64,000 nt of DNA, taken from contig NZ_JAUCGQ010000001.1 in the NCBI RefSeq assembly GCF_030362835.1, forward strand, positions 496,001 to 560,000, given 5' to 3'. The notes under the pieces are model-generated. The model did no database searches. It was not told the origin of the DNA and worked only from the letters and a program-made list of their open reading frames with translations. The position numbers and the translations under genes are program-made. The DNA is from Cellulomonas alba. Its GTDB lineage: Bacteria; Actinomycetota; Actinomycetes; Actinomycetales; Cellulomonadaceae. Every line of letters starts with the position of its first letter. The first letter of the stretch is position 1. Positions 8,159-16,492 of the stretch are shown in pieces.

Positions 8159-9055
8159 GTGCCTCGCGTCCTCGTCAACGGTCCGGCCTCCTGGAACACC
8201 CTCGTGCGCGTCGGCGCGCTCCCGGACGCGCGGCCCCAGACGCTCTTCGCGTCCGGGCACCGGGACGCGCTCGGCGGGACGTCCGCCGGCAAGGCCGTCA
8301 CGCTGGCGGCGCTCGGCGTGGACGTGACGCTCCGGACGGTGCTCGGCGAGGACGACGAGGCACGGCACGTGCGCGCCGCGCTCGACGTGCCGGGCCTCCG
8401 GCTCGAGGCCGTCCCCGCCGCGGCCGGCCGGACCGAGCGTCACCTCAACCTGATGGCCGACGACGGCTCGCGCGTCTCCGTCTACCTGGAGCTGCCGCAG
8501 GCATGGACCGACGCCGGCGCGGTGGCGGCGCTCGCCCGCGACGCCGACGCCGTCGTCCTCGACCTGGCGGACCACAGCCGCGAGCTGCTCGACGCGGTGC
8601 GCGCCACCGGCCGGCCCGTGTGGTGTGACGTGCACGACCACGACGGGCTCGCCGACTACCAGCGACCGTTCGTCGAGGCCGCCGACGTGCTGCTCGTCAG
8701 CGACGCGCGCCTCGCGGACCCTGCGGAGTACCTGCGGCTCGCGCGCGCCGGCGGATGCGGCCTCGCCGTCTGCACGCGCGGCGCGGAGGGCGCGCTCGCG
8801 CTCGACGCCGACGGCTGGTGGGACGTGCCGGCCGCACCCGCGCCCGCGGTCGTCGACACGAACGGTGCGGGCGACGCGTTCCTCGCCGGGCTGCTGGCCG
8901 CGACGCTCGCGGGCGCGCCGACGCCCGTCGCGCTCGCGCAGGCGTCGGCCGCGGGGGCGCTGGCGGTCGGGACCGAGGAGCTGGGCGCGCCGCACGCCAG
9001 CACGGCGGCCGTCGCTGGGCTCGCGCGGCGCGTGGACGTGCGGCGCATCGCGTGA
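8159..9055 (+). CDS. PfkB/ribokinase-family carbohydrate kinase
   Basis: 298-residue sugar or nucleoside kinase of the PfkB fold. Visible are the N-terminal glycine-rich region GGTSAGKAVTLAALGVDV (about residues 40-57) and the C-terminal signature DTNGAGDAFLAGLLAATL, whose Asp in GAGD is the catalytic base. GTG 8159 is favoured over GTG 8150 because TACGGT (8146-8151) ends exactly 7 nt before it, indicating a leaderless mRNA. It is divergent from the amylase, with the operator-like palindrome between them. The substrate is unknown; a link to sugar use is suggested only by its neighbours. Confidence 0.85.
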   Translation: MPRVLVNGPASWNTLVRVGALPDARPQTLFASGHRDALGGTSAGKAVTLAALGVDVTLRTVLGEDDEARHVRAALDVPGLRLEAVPAAAGRTERHLNLMADDGSRVSVYLELPQAWTDAGAVAALARDADAVVLDLADHSRELLDAVRATGRPVWCDVHDHDGLADYQRPFVEAADVLLVSDARLADPAEYLRLARAGGCGLAVCTRGAEGALALDADGWWDVPAAPAPAVVDTNGAGDAFLAGLLAATLAGAPTPVALAQASAAGALAVGTEELGAPHASTAAVAGLARRVDVRRIA

Positions 9056-9098
9056 CGCCGCGGCTCGCCGCGACCGCCGACGCGCAGGGGCGGGTGCG

Positions 9099-10283
9099 TC
9101 AGCCCCCGGAGACGGACAGCTCCGCCTCGTGCAGCGCGCGCCGGAAGTCCTCGGACAGCTCGCGCGAGTCGAGCCAGCCCTCCGGCAGGATCGGCCGCTT
9201 GGGCGCTCCCGCCCGGCCGCGCTGGCCCTCGGCGGGCTCGCCCGGGTAGGGCTGCGTCAGGTCGAGCTGCGCGATCAGGTCGTCGAGCTCGACGAGCGTC
9301 GAGACGAGCCCGAACCGCGCGCGCAGCTCGCCGCCCACCACGTAGCCCTTGAAGTACCAGGCCATGTGCTTGCGCATCTCGCGCATCGCCTTCGACTCGT
9401 CGCCGAAGTGGGCGACCATCAGCTCCGCGTGCCGGCGGATCACGCGCGCCACCTCGCCGAGGCCCGGACGCACGCGCTCCGGCCGCCCGGCGAAGGCCGC
9501 CACCAGGTCGGCGAACAGCCACGGCCGACCCTGGCACCCGCGCCCGACGACGACGCCGTCGCAGCCCGTGTGCTCGACCATCGCGAGCGCGTCCTCGGCC
9601 GACCAGATGTCGCCGTTGCCGAGCACCGGGATGTCCGTCACCGTCTCCTTGAGCCGCGCGATCGCGTCCCAGTCGGCCGTGCCGGAGTAGTAGTCCGCGG
9701 CCGTGCGCCCGTGCAGCGACACCGCGGCGACGCCGACCTCCTGCGCGACGAGGCCCGCCTCGAGGTACGTGAGGTGCTGCTCGTCGATGCCCTTGCGCAT
9801 CTTGACGGTCACCGGCACGCCGTACGGCGCGGCCGCCTCGACGGCGCCTTGGACGATCGCGCGGAACAGGTCGCGCTTCCAGGGCAGCACCGCTCCCCCG
9901 CCGCGGCGCGTCACCTTCGGCACCGGGCAGCCGAAGTTGAGGTCGACGTGGTCGGCGCGGTCCTCCGACGCGATGAGGTGGACCGCAGCGCGCACGGTCG
10001 CCGGGTCGACGCCGTAGACCTGCACCGACCGCGGCTGCTCGTCGGGCTCGAACGAGATGATGCGCATCGACTCCTCGCCGCGCTCGACCAGCGCCCGGCT
10101 CGTCACCATCTCGGCGACGTACAGCCCGGCGCCGGACTCGCGGCACAGCCGCCGGAACGCGGCGTTCGTCACGCCCGCCATCGGCGCGAGCACGACCGGG
10201 GTGTCGACGGTGAGCGGCCCGATCCGCAGGGGCGGCAGCACGGCGCCCGCGGGCGCGCTCGTGTCCTGGGTCGTGGCGGTCAT
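9099..10283 (-). CDS. dusB: tRNA-dihydrouridine synthase (DusB family)
   Basis: 394-residue FMN enzyme that reduces uridines in the tRNA D-loop to dihydrouridine. The TIM-barrel starts with VLAPMAGVTNAAFRRL (about residues 30-45). The catalytic Cys is in LNFGCPVPKVTRRGGGAVL, and VVGRGCQGRPWLF is the phosphate-binding C-terminal part of the barrel. A C-terminal helical domain ends the protein. ATG 10283 is preceded by GACAAT with a 6-nt gap (plus 10284-10295), so it is probably leaderless. A longer reading to 10580 overlaps the response regulator gene and is rejected. Confidence 0.93.
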   Translation of the reverse strand: MTATTQDTSAPAGAVLPPLRIGPLTVDTPVVLAPMAGVTNAAFRRLCRESGAGLYVAEMVTSRALVERGEESMRIISFEPDEQPRSVQVYGVDPATVRAAVHLIASEDRADHVDLNFGCPVPKVTRRGGGAVLPWKRDLFRAIVQGAVEAAAPYGVPVTVKMRKGIDEQHLTYLEAGLVAQEVGVAAVSLHGRTAADYYSGTADWDAIARLKETVTDIPVLGNGDIWSAEDALAMVEHTGCDGVVVGRGCQGRPWLFADLVAAFAGRPERVRPGLGEVARVIRRHAELMVAHFGDESKAMREMRKHMAWYFKGYVVGGELRARFGLVSTLVELDDLIAQLDLTQPYPGEPAEGQRGRAGAPKRPILPEGWLDSRELSEDFRRALHEAELSVSGG

Positions 10284-10305
10284 CGCGCCATTGTCCCATC
10301 CGCGC

Positions 10306-10929
10306 TCAGGCGAGCAGCCAGCCGTTCTCGTCGGCGATCCGCACCGCCTCGGCGCGGGTGCGCCCGCCCGTCTTCGCCATCGCGGCCGAGAGGTAGTTCC
10401 GGACGGTTCCCTCGGACAGGAACGTGGCGCGTGCGATGTCGGCGACCGTCCCCCCGCCCGACGCGGCCACCAGCACGTCCCGCTCGCGCTCCGTGAGCGG
10501 GCTCGTGCCGACCGCGAGCGACTCGACGGCCAGCTCCGGGTCGACCACGCGCAGCCCGCGGTGCACGCGACGCACCGCATCGGCGAGCTGCTCGGCGGGC
10601 GTGTCCTTGACCACGAACCCGCTCGCGCCCGCGTCGAGCGCGCGACGCAGGTAGCCGGGCCGGCCGAACGTCGTCACGACGAGCGACCGACAGGTCGGCA
10701 CGTGGGCACGCAGCGCGGCGGCGGCGGCGATGCCGTCGAGCCCGGGCATCTCGACGTCGAGCAGCGCGACGTCCACCCGGTAGTCGCGCGCGGCGGCCAC
10801 GACCTCGTCGCCGCGCCCGACCTGGGCGACGACGGTGAGGTCCGCCTCGAGGTCGAGCAGCGCCGCGAGGGCGCCCCGCACGAGCGCCTGGTCGTCGGCG
10901 AGGAGCAGGCGGATGGGTTGGTCGGTCAC
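10306..10929 (-). CDS. NarL/LuxR-family response regulator (DesR-like)
   Basis: 207-residue two-component response regulator. The receiver domain spans about residues 6-120, with acidic pocket LLADDQ and phosphoacceptor Asp in VALLDVEMPGLDG. The C-terminal LuxR-type HTH spans about residues 140-200 (LTERERDVLVAASGG ... LSEGTVRNYLSAAMAKTGG). GTG 10929 follows the histidine kinase stop by 28 nt. Together with the kinase and the ABC-2 exporter upstream it forms the common actinobacterial exporter + DesK/DesR-like module. The GATGAC/GTCATC array at 14124-14153 is a candidate target. Confidence 0.93.
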   Translation of the reverse strand: MTDQPIRLLLADDQALVRGALAALLDLEADLTVVAQVGRGDEVVAAARDYRVDVALLDVEMPGLDGIAAAAALRAHVPTCRSLVVTTFGRPGYLRRALDAGASGFVVKDTPAEQLADAVRRVHRGLRVVDPELAVESLAVGTSPLTERERDVLVAASGGGTVADIARATFLSEGTVRNYLSAAMAKTGGRTRAEAVRIADENGWLLA

Positions 10930-10957
10930 GGGAGGGTCCGTCCGGGGTCGGTGCCGG

Positions 10958-12223
10958 TCACGCGGTCGGCGTGCCGGGCGTCAGGGGTGCGGCGGGCGCG
11001 GCCGGCGCGGTGGAGATCTGCAGGCGGTAGCCGCCGAGCGGGCTGCGGGACACGGCCACGTGGGCGCCCGCCGCGCGGGCGCGCTCGGTGAGGCCGCGCA
11101 ACCCGTTGCCGGACGCCGGATCCGTGCGCAGGCCCTGCCCGTCGTCGTCGAACGTCAGCGTGTCGGCGGTCATCGTCACGCGGACGCGGGTCGCGTCGGA
11201 GTGGCGCAGCACGTTGGTCGTGCCCTCGCGGATGGCCCACGCGAACAGCTGGCGCAGGTCGTCGGGGACCTGCTCGATGCTGCCGGGGACGTCCGCGGCG
11301 ATGCCCGCCGAGTCGAACGCCTGACGCGCGCCGGCGAGCTCGCCCGCGAGCGTCACGGCCCGGGTCGCCGTGACCATGGCGCGCACGTCCGCGAGGGCTG
11401 CACGGGCCAGCGCGTTCACCTCGACGATCTCGGCGCGTGCGCGGTCCGCGTCGACGTCGAACATGCGCGACGCGAGCTCGGCCTTGACCGAGATCACGGT
11501 GAGCGAGTGGCCGAGGATGTCGTGCATGTCGCGCGCGATCCGTTCGCGCTCCCGCTCGACCGCGAGCACGGCGACCTCGTCACGAGCGACGCGCAGCTGC
11601 CGGTTCCGCTCGACGAGCTGCACGAAGCCGTACACCGCGAGCGTCGCGAGGAGCAGCGACATGATGATGCCGTTCTCGGCGTCCCACCCGACCAGCGGCG
11701 GCACCACCAGCACGATCACGCTCGCGATGATCGGGAGCAGCAGCACGCGGGGCTCGCGCAGCAGGAACACCGCGCTGACGCACACGAACACCAGCCCGCC
11801 CAGCCCCTCGGTGTGCGCGCCGAGCGTGGAGATCGCGACCAGCACGACCTGCACCCCGAGCACGAGCCACGCCGTGCGCCGCGGCACCGGGTCGTCGAGC
11901 GGGCGGTTGCGGACCACGACCCACGCGAAGGTCAGCGCGAGCAGCACGATCGCGACGAGCGACACCCACCGCACGACCGGGTCCGGGTGCTTCGCCGCGA
12001 CCTGCGCCGGCTGGAGCAGGAACACCGCCCAGACCACGCCCATCGACGGGCCGACGACGCGCATCACCCGTCGCGTCCGCGTCGGCGGTCCGTCGGGGTC
12101 CGCGTCGAAGGTCGAGCTCCACTCCTCGCGGCGCGGCTGGTAGGCGGCGCTCCACACGTCCCGGCGCGGCGTCAGCCGCCGGCGTGGGCGCGCGCCGTCG
12201 CCCGGCTCGGTGCTGCGCGTCAC
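10958..12223 (-). CDS. Sensor histidine kinase (HisKA_3 type, DesK-like)
   Basis: 421-residue membrane histidine kinase paired with the downstream regulator. A basic N-terminal tail of about 65 residues is followed by several hydrophobic segments (about 70-195), a coiled stretch, the HisKA_3 dimerisation/phosphoacceptor motif ERERIARDMHDILGHSLTVI (His in RDMHD), and a HATPase domain (DDDGQGL ... GNGLRGLTERA). GTG 12223 is preceded by TACGGT exactly 7 nt upstream (plus 12224-12236), pointing to a leaderless transcript separate from the exporter genes. GTG 12232 is also in frame but would lie inside that promoter. The multi-span sensor without an extracellular domain suits sensing of membrane state or of a lipophilic compound. 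Confidence 0.9.
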   Translation of the reverse strand: MTRSTEPGDGARPRRRLTPRRDVWSAAYQPRREEWSSTFDADPDGPPTRTRRVMRVVGPSMGVVWAVFLLQPAQVAAKHPDPVVRWVSLVAIVLLALTFAWVVVRNRPLDDPVPRRTAWLVLGVQVVLVAISTLGAHTEGLGGLVFVCVSAVFLLREPRVLLLPIIASVIVLVVPPLVGWDAENGIIMSLLLATLAVYGFVQLVERNRQLRVARDEVAVLAVERERERIARDMHDILGHSLTVISVKAELASRMFDVDADRARAEIVEVNALARAALADVRAMVTATRAVTLAGELAGARQAFDSAGIAADVPGSIEQVPDDLRQLFAWAIREGTTNVLRHSDATRVRVTMTADTLTFDDDGQGLRTDPASGNGLRGLTERARAAGAHVAVSRSPLGGYRLQISTAPAAPAAPLTPGTPTA

Positions 12224-12270
12224 GGCGCTCACCGTAGCCGGGCGACGGGTTCCGCCATCGAGGCGCGTCG

Positions 12271-13113
12271 TCACACCCGTGCCGTGTCCTTGCGGAACCG
12301 CCACGCCGCGCCGACCGTGAAGATCGTGGCCCACACGACCACGTTGAGCACCGCGAGCGCGAGGTTGCCGGTGTCGATGTCCGAGCCACCGCCGGTGCCC
12401 GTCAGCGGCCACCGCGCGAGCTGCGCGACGCCGTAGGTCGGGATGAACTTGGCGATCGTCGCGAACAGCCCCGTGCCGAGCGGCACGAACAGCCCGCCGG
12501 CGAACGCGAGCAGCGCGAGGATCGGGCCGAGCACCTGCATGACGTTCTCCGACGGCAGCAGGTACCCCATGAACAGGCCGAACGCTGCGAACACCGCCGA
12601 GCACACCCAGGCGAGCGCGGTCGCCGCCGCGATGCGACCCCACTGACCGTCCATCGACGGGTGGAGGCCGAGCGGCTTGGCGCCCTCGACCAGGCCGACC
12701 GTCGTCGTGACCAGCACGGACGCCAGCCCGAGCACCATCGCGGACACGACCTTGGTGAACACGTAGCTCGCCGGCCGCAGGGGCGTCAGCCGCAGCTGGC
12801 GCGTCCAGCCCTGCGACCGCTCGATCGAGACGCTCGCGCCGCCGCTCGTCGTGGCGAGCATCGCGCCGTACAGCGCCATCGAGACCATGATCCAAGCAGT
12901 GATGTTCGCGTACCCGACGGACTTCGTCTTGTACTCCTGCACGGTGCCGAACAGCAGGAAGAACACCGGCGGCATGATCAGCGCGAAGATCAGCGTCCGC
13001 CGGTTGCGGAGCAGGCGGCGCAGCTCGATCTGCAGGTAGGCCAGGTTGACGAGGCCGCGGCGCGGGGCCCGGTCGGCGGTCGTCGCCGGCGCGGTCGAGG
13101 TGATGGTGCTCAC
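12271..13113 (-). CDS. ABC-2 type transporter permease
   Basis: 280-residue membrane component of an ABC exporter. It begins with a basic cytoplasmic N-terminus and LLRNRRTLIFALIMPPVFFLLFG, typical of the ABC-2 membrane family, and has about six membrane segments with the last near the C-terminus. GTG 13113 overlaps the ATPase stop (GTGA), so the two are translationally coupled. Exported substrate unknown; related modules export lipids or antimicrobial compounds. Confidence 0.88.
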   Translation of the reverse strand: MSTITSTAPATTADRAPRRGLVNLAYLQIELRRLLRNRRTLIFALIMPPVFFLLFGTVQEYKTKSVGYANITAWIMVSMALYGAMLATTSGGASVSIERSQGWTRQLRLTPLRPASYVFTKVVSAMVLGLASVLVTTTVGLVEGAKPLGLHPSMDGQWGRIAAATALAWVCSAVFAAFGLFMGYLLPSENVMQVLGPILALLAFAGGLFVPLGTGLFATIAKFIPTYGVAQLARWPLTGTGGGSDIDTGNLALAVLNVVVWATIFTVGAAWRFRKDTARV

Positions 13114-14078
13114 GAGAGGCTCCCGGTGGTGTCGGTCTGGGTGTCGCCGGTGAGCGCGAGGAACGCGTCCTCGAGGCCGCGGGCGGTGATCTCGACGTCG
13201 GTGGCCGCGGTCTGCGTCAGCAGGTGCCGCGCGACGCCGTCCGAGTCGGACGTGCGCAGGATGACCCGGTCGCGGCGGACCTCGAGGTCGAGGACGCCCG
13301 GCAGGGCGCGCAGCGCGGCGACCTCGGGCGCGTCGGCGAGCAGGCCCGGCAGCGTCGCGCTGACGATGCGGCCCGCGGTCAGGCTCTTGACCTGCGCGGC
13401 CGAGCCGTCGGCCACGATCCGGCCGTGGCTGATGAGGACGATGCGGTCCGCGTACGCGTCCGCCTCCTCGAGGTAGTGCGTCGCGAACATGATCGTCCGG
13501 CCGCGCTCGGCGTCGGCGCGCAGCGCGGTCCAGAAGTCGCGCCGGCCCTCGACGTCCATGCCGGTGGTCGGCTCGTCGAGCACGATCAGCTCGGGGTCCG
13601 GCAGCAGCGCGAGCGCGAACCGCAGGCGCTGCTGCTGGCCGCCCGAGCACTTCTCGACGCGGCGGTCCGCGATGTCCGCGATGCCGGCTCGCGCCAGCAC
13701 CTCGGAGGTCGAGCGGGCGCTCGCGAAGAACGACGCCGTGAGCTCGACGGTCTCGCCGACCGTGAGGTCCTTGAGCAGGCCGCCGCTCTGCATGACGGCC
13801 GAGATGCGGCCCTCGGCGATCGCGCGCGTCGGGTCCATGCCGAGGACGCGCACGTCGCCCGCGTCGGCCTGGGCGAGACCGAGCAGCATGTCGATCGTCG
13901 TCGTCTTGCCGGCGCCGTTCGGCCCCAGGAAGGCGACGACCTCGCCGGGCTGGATCACCAGGTCGATGCCGTCGACGGCGCGCACCGGGCCGAACGCCTT
14001 GTGCAGGCCGCGCAGCTCGATCGCCGGTGCTGCGCCCGCGGCCGGGCGGGGCTGGCGGGTGGTGTCGGTGGAGGTCAT
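13110..14078 (-). CDS. ABC transporter ATP-binding protein (drug/lipid exporter type)
   Basis: 322-residue ATPase. Walker A is FLGPNGAGKTTTIDML (about residues 50-65), signature CSGGQQQRLRFALALL, Walker B LIVLDEPTTGMD, and the switch His is in ATHYLEEAD. The C-terminal extension of about 90 residues (LRALPGVLDLEV...) resembles the DUF4162-like tail of DrrA/CcmA-type exporter ATPases. The signature has Cys in place of the usual Leu. It is the first gene of the exporter operon and is divergent from the sigma factor, with repeated GATGAC/GTCATC boxes between them. Confidence 0.92.
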   Translation of the reverse strand: MTSTDTTRQPRPAAGAAPAIELRGLHKAFGPVRAVDGIDLVIQPGEVVAFLGPNGAGKTTTIDMLLGLAQADAGDVRVLGMDPTRAIAEGRISAVMQSGGLLKDLTVGETVELTASFFASARSTSEVLARAGIADIADRRVEKCSGGQQQRLRFALALLPDPELIVLDEPTTGMDVEGRRDFWTALRADAERGRTIMFATHYLEEADAYADRIVLISHGRIVADGSAAQVKSLTAGRIVSATLPGLLADAPEVAALRALPGVLDLEVRRDRVILRTSDSDGVARHLLTQTAATDVEITARGLEDAFLALTGDTQTDTTGSLS

Positions 14079-14123
14079 GGGGACGATCCTGGCGGCCGGA
14101 CGGCCGCCCGGCCACGCCTGTCC

Positions 14124-14153
14124 GTCATCGCGTCGGGATGACGAATGTCATCC
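14124..14153. promoter_or_regulatory. Triple GTCATC/GATGAC operator-like array
   Basis: GTCATC (14124-14129), GATGAC (14137-14142) and GTCATC (14147-14152) give two overlapping inverted repeats. The tighter one, GGATGAC-GAAT-GTCATCC (14136-14153), is perfect over 7 bp per arm. It lies between the exporter ATPase gene and the sigma factor gene. Possible binders are the LuxR-type regulator of the exporter module or a regulator of the sigma operon. Confidence 0.6.
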
Positions 14154-14160
14154 GCGCGAC

Positions 14161-14184
14161 AACCCTCGGACCTGCTGCTGCGTC
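14161..14184 (+). promoter_or_regulatory. ECF-sigma-type promoter for the sigma/anti-sigma-like operon
   Basis: AACC (14161-14164) and CGTC (14181-14184) are separated by 16 nt, the usual layout of ECF sigma-factor promoters (family knowledge), 19 nt upstream of the sigma gene start. This suggests autoregulation. A TACGGT at 14188-14193 could instead be a housekeeping -10. Confidence 0.5.
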
Positions 14185-14202
14185 TCCTACGGTGTGACCA
14201 CC

Positions 14203-14835
14203 ATGCCGATCCCGATCGTGCGCCGGAGCACGGGCGAGCCGCCCGCCCCGCGTACCGCGCGCGTCCGGCAGCGCGACGCGGACGAGGACCGGAGCGTGGT
14301 CGCCGACGAGACGCTCGCGGTCGTCTCCGCACGCACGCGCCCGACCCCGTCGGAACGCGACGCCGAGTTCACCGCGTTCATGACGAGCCACTCGCAGACG
14401 CTCCTGCACACCGCGTGGCTGCTGACCGGTGACGCGCACCGCGCCGAGGAGCTCACGCAGACCGCGCTGGTCCGGACCTACGCCGCGTGGGACCGCGTCT
14501 CGACCGACCCGCTGGCGTACGCGCGCCGCATCCTGGTGAACCTGCGCGTCGACACGTGGCGTCGGCGCCGGCGCGAGGTCCTGCTCGACGCGGTGCCCGA
14601 GTCCCACGCGCCCGACCAGCACGGCACGACCCACGACCGCGACCAGCTCGTCCGTGCGCTCGCCCTGCTCACCCCGCGGCAGCGGCGCGTCATCGTGCTG
14701 CGTCACCTGGTCGGTCTCCCCGAGGCCGAGGTGGCCGCCGAGCTCGGCGTGAGCGTCGGGACCGTCAAGTCCACCGCGTCGCGTGGCTTGGCGCACCTGC
14801 GCGAGGTCCTCGTGGCCGAGGGAGCCGAACGATGA
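14203..14835 (+). CDS. RNA polymerase sigma factor, SigE-type ECF family
   Basis: 210-residue ECF sigma factor. A non-conserved N-terminal extension of about 50 residues precedes region 2 (FTAFMTSHSQTLLHTAWLLT ... AEELTQTALVRTYAAWDRV) and region 4 (LTPRQRRVIVLRHLVGLPEA ... LGVSVGTVKSTASRGLAHLR), the layout of the actinobacterial SigE-70 family. ATG 14203 was chosen; GTG 14194 is in frame 9 nt earlier. Its stop overlaps the start of the next gene (ATGA), which encodes a membrane protein positioned as its anti-sigma partner. An ECF-type promoter upstream suggests autoregulation. Confidence 0.9.
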   Translation: MPIPIVRRSTGEPPAPRTARVRQRDADEDRSVVADETLAVVSARTRPTPSERDAEFTAFMTSHSQTLLHTAWLLTGDAHRAEELTQTALVRTYAAWDRVSTDPLAYARRILVNLRVDTWRRRRREVLLDAVPESHAPDQHGTTHDRDQLVRALALLTPRQRRVIVLRHLVGLPEAEVAAELGVSVGTVKSTASRGLAHLREVLVAEGAER

Positions 14836-16409
14836 CGGACCTGCGACCCGACCCGATGCTCGCCGCGCGAGCCGCCAGCGCGGCGCCACCGATGGAGCTC
14901 GACCCCGACGCCGTGCTCGCGGCAGGGCGACGGTTCGTGCGGCGTCGCACCGCCCTGCGGCTCGCCGGCGCGGCCGGCGGCGTCGCGGCGCTCATGGCCG
15001 TGACCCTGGTGACCGCCGACCTGCACGGGAACACGTCGGCTCCGCCCGCCGACGGCGACGCGCAGCGAGCGCACCCGATCGGCAGCGGTCGGACGACGGA
15101 GGTCGCCGAGGGGCTCGTCGCCACCAACCTCCCCGGTCCGGCGCACCGGCAGCCGCCGGCCGTGGCCGACTACTACGGAACGGTTCCCGCCGCTGCCCTG
15201 GAGACGTCGATCGACCTCGGGCTCGCGACGGGAGGTGGCGAGATCAGGCTCGTGGTGGGGCCGGTGCAGAACGGCGTCCAGAGCGGCTCGGTCGACTCGA
15301 CGGACGGCGGGGCCGCGTGGATCTGGGGCACGCCGCCGCGCGACTCGATCGACCCCGGCTTCCTCGGCGCCCCGGCGGACGGCGGCACCTGGTTCGACTC
15401 GTCGACGAACGACGGGGGGCGGCTCGGCGTGGCCGTCGTCCCGCTCGCGCTGCCCGACCCCCGGGTCGTCGTGTGGAGCGCGGCCGGGTTCACGGTCGGC
15501 GACGGGTCGACGTCCCACGCGGTCGAGGTCCCGACGTTCTCGGACGGCAGCCACCACCTGCTCTCGGTGTGGCGGGCCACCGGTGCCGCCGCCGGCGCGT
15601 TCGCCACGGGAGCGACGGGCGTCGTCGTGGTCGGCTCGGACGGCCGGGTGGTGGCCGAGCCGTGCGAGGCGCCCGGCGGCGCGGCGTGCCCGCAGCTGGA
15701 TGAGGTGCCAGGTCTGGCCGCGGCGGTCCGGGCCCTCGGCGGAGCGCTCGACGGCGTCCCCGCTCCGACGAACGGCGGACCGGTGTCGACGCCCTCGCCG
15801 GCTGCGACCTCGAGCGCCGCGGGAGTCGCGCAGGTCGTCGCGCCAGACGTCTTCGCCACGACGGTTCCGGTGCTCGTCGGACGGAACCTCGAGCTCGGCA
15901 CCTTCGGCGGTCTGGCCGCGCGCCTCCAGCCGTCCGGCGCGGCCGAGGGCCGCGTGCACCTGGACGTGGAGGTCGGGCCCGGCACCGCGGTCACCGGACC
16001 GGACACGGACCTGACGGCGGACCCGGTGCTCGGCGCGACGTCGGTCTCGGCTCCGACACCGGCGATGTTCACCTACGGCTCGGTGCCGCAGGACCTGCCG
16101 TCCGCGCGCGCGTTCTACGTGTCGCTCGCCGGCTTCCGCCTCGCCGACGGCCAGGTCGCCCACGCTGTCGAGCTCCCCCTGTTCCCCGTATCGCACACGG
16201 AAGGGGGTTCGCTCCGCGCGGGCCGGTGGTTCGCCGTCGGCGCCGTCGGGGAGGCGGCGACCCGGCTGCTCGACACGGAGAGCGGCGTGCTCTTCGGCCT
16301 GCCGGACGGCACGGTCGTCGACCCGGCGTGCAGCGGCACGTGCGACCGCGCCGACGCCGAGACGTTCTTCCCCGCGGTCCGTGCGCTGATCGGCGCTCCT
16401 CACCGCTGA
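14832..16409 (+). CDS. Single-pass membrane protein with duplicated ectodomain, probable anti-sigma partner
   Basis: 525 residues. A cytoplasmic part of about 40 residues (MTDLRPDPMLAARAASAAPP...) precedes one membrane segment (LRLAGAAGGVAALMAVTLVT, about residues 43-62) and a secreted part of about 460 residues. No classical zinc-binding anti-sigma motif is visible. The ectodomain is an internal duplication: half one carries AGFTVGDGSTSHAVEVPTF and a GRVVAEPCE...AAVRALGGAL ending; half two carries AGFRLADGQVAHAVELPLF and GTVVDPACS...PAVRALIGA. Start/stop overlap (ATGA) with the sigma gene implies tight coupling. I do not recognise the ectodomain family; a sensor role for the adjacent sigma factor is inferred. 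Confidence 0.8.
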   Translation: MTDLRPDPMLAARAASAAPPMELDPDAVLAAGRRFVRRRTALRLAGAAGGVAALMAVTLVTADLHGNTSAPPADGDAQRAHPIGSGRTTEVAEGLVATNLPGPAHRQPPAVADYYGTVPAAALETSIDLGLATGGGEIRLVVGPVQNGVQSGSVDSTDGGAAWIWGTPPRDSIDPGFLGAPADGGTWFDSSTNDGGRLGVAVVPLALPDPRVVVWSAAGFTVGDGSTSHAVEVPTFSDGSHHLLSVWRATGAAAGAFATGATGVVVVGSDGRVVAEPCEAPGGAACPQLDEVPGLAAAVRALGGALDGVPAPTNGGPVSTPSPAATSSAAGVAQVVAPDVFATTVPVLVGRNLELGTFGGLAARLQPSGAAEGRVHLDVEVGPGTAVTGPDTDLTADPVLGATSVSAPTPAMFTYGSVPQDLPSARAFYVSLAGFRLADGQVAHAVELPLFPVSHTEGGSLRAGRWFAVGAVGEAATRLLDTESGVLFGLPDGTVVDPACSGTCDRADAETFFPAVRALIGAPHR

Positions 16410-16440
16410 CCGGCGCGTCGTGCGTCGGCGCGATCGTCGT

Positions 16441-16491
16441 GCACGCACAGCGGGGCGCGACCCGGAAGGTCGCGCCCCGCTGTGTCCGTGC
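16441..16491. terminator. Strong bidirectional terminator between converging genes
   Basis: Perfect 17-bp stem (arms 16446-16462 and 16468-16484) with a CGGAA loop, extended by GCACG/CGTGC on the outside with a 2-nt bulge. It sits between the membrane protein stop (16409) and the glycyl-tRNA synthetase stop (16493). Confidence 0.88.
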
Positions 16492-16492
16492 G

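Noticed and set aside
14188..14205. Leaderless TACGGT start for the sigma factor.
   Set aside because: The spacing to ATG 14203 is 9 nt and to GTG 14194 is zero, outside the 6-7 nt pattern; the ECF-type promoter just upstream explains the gene better, though not conclusively.
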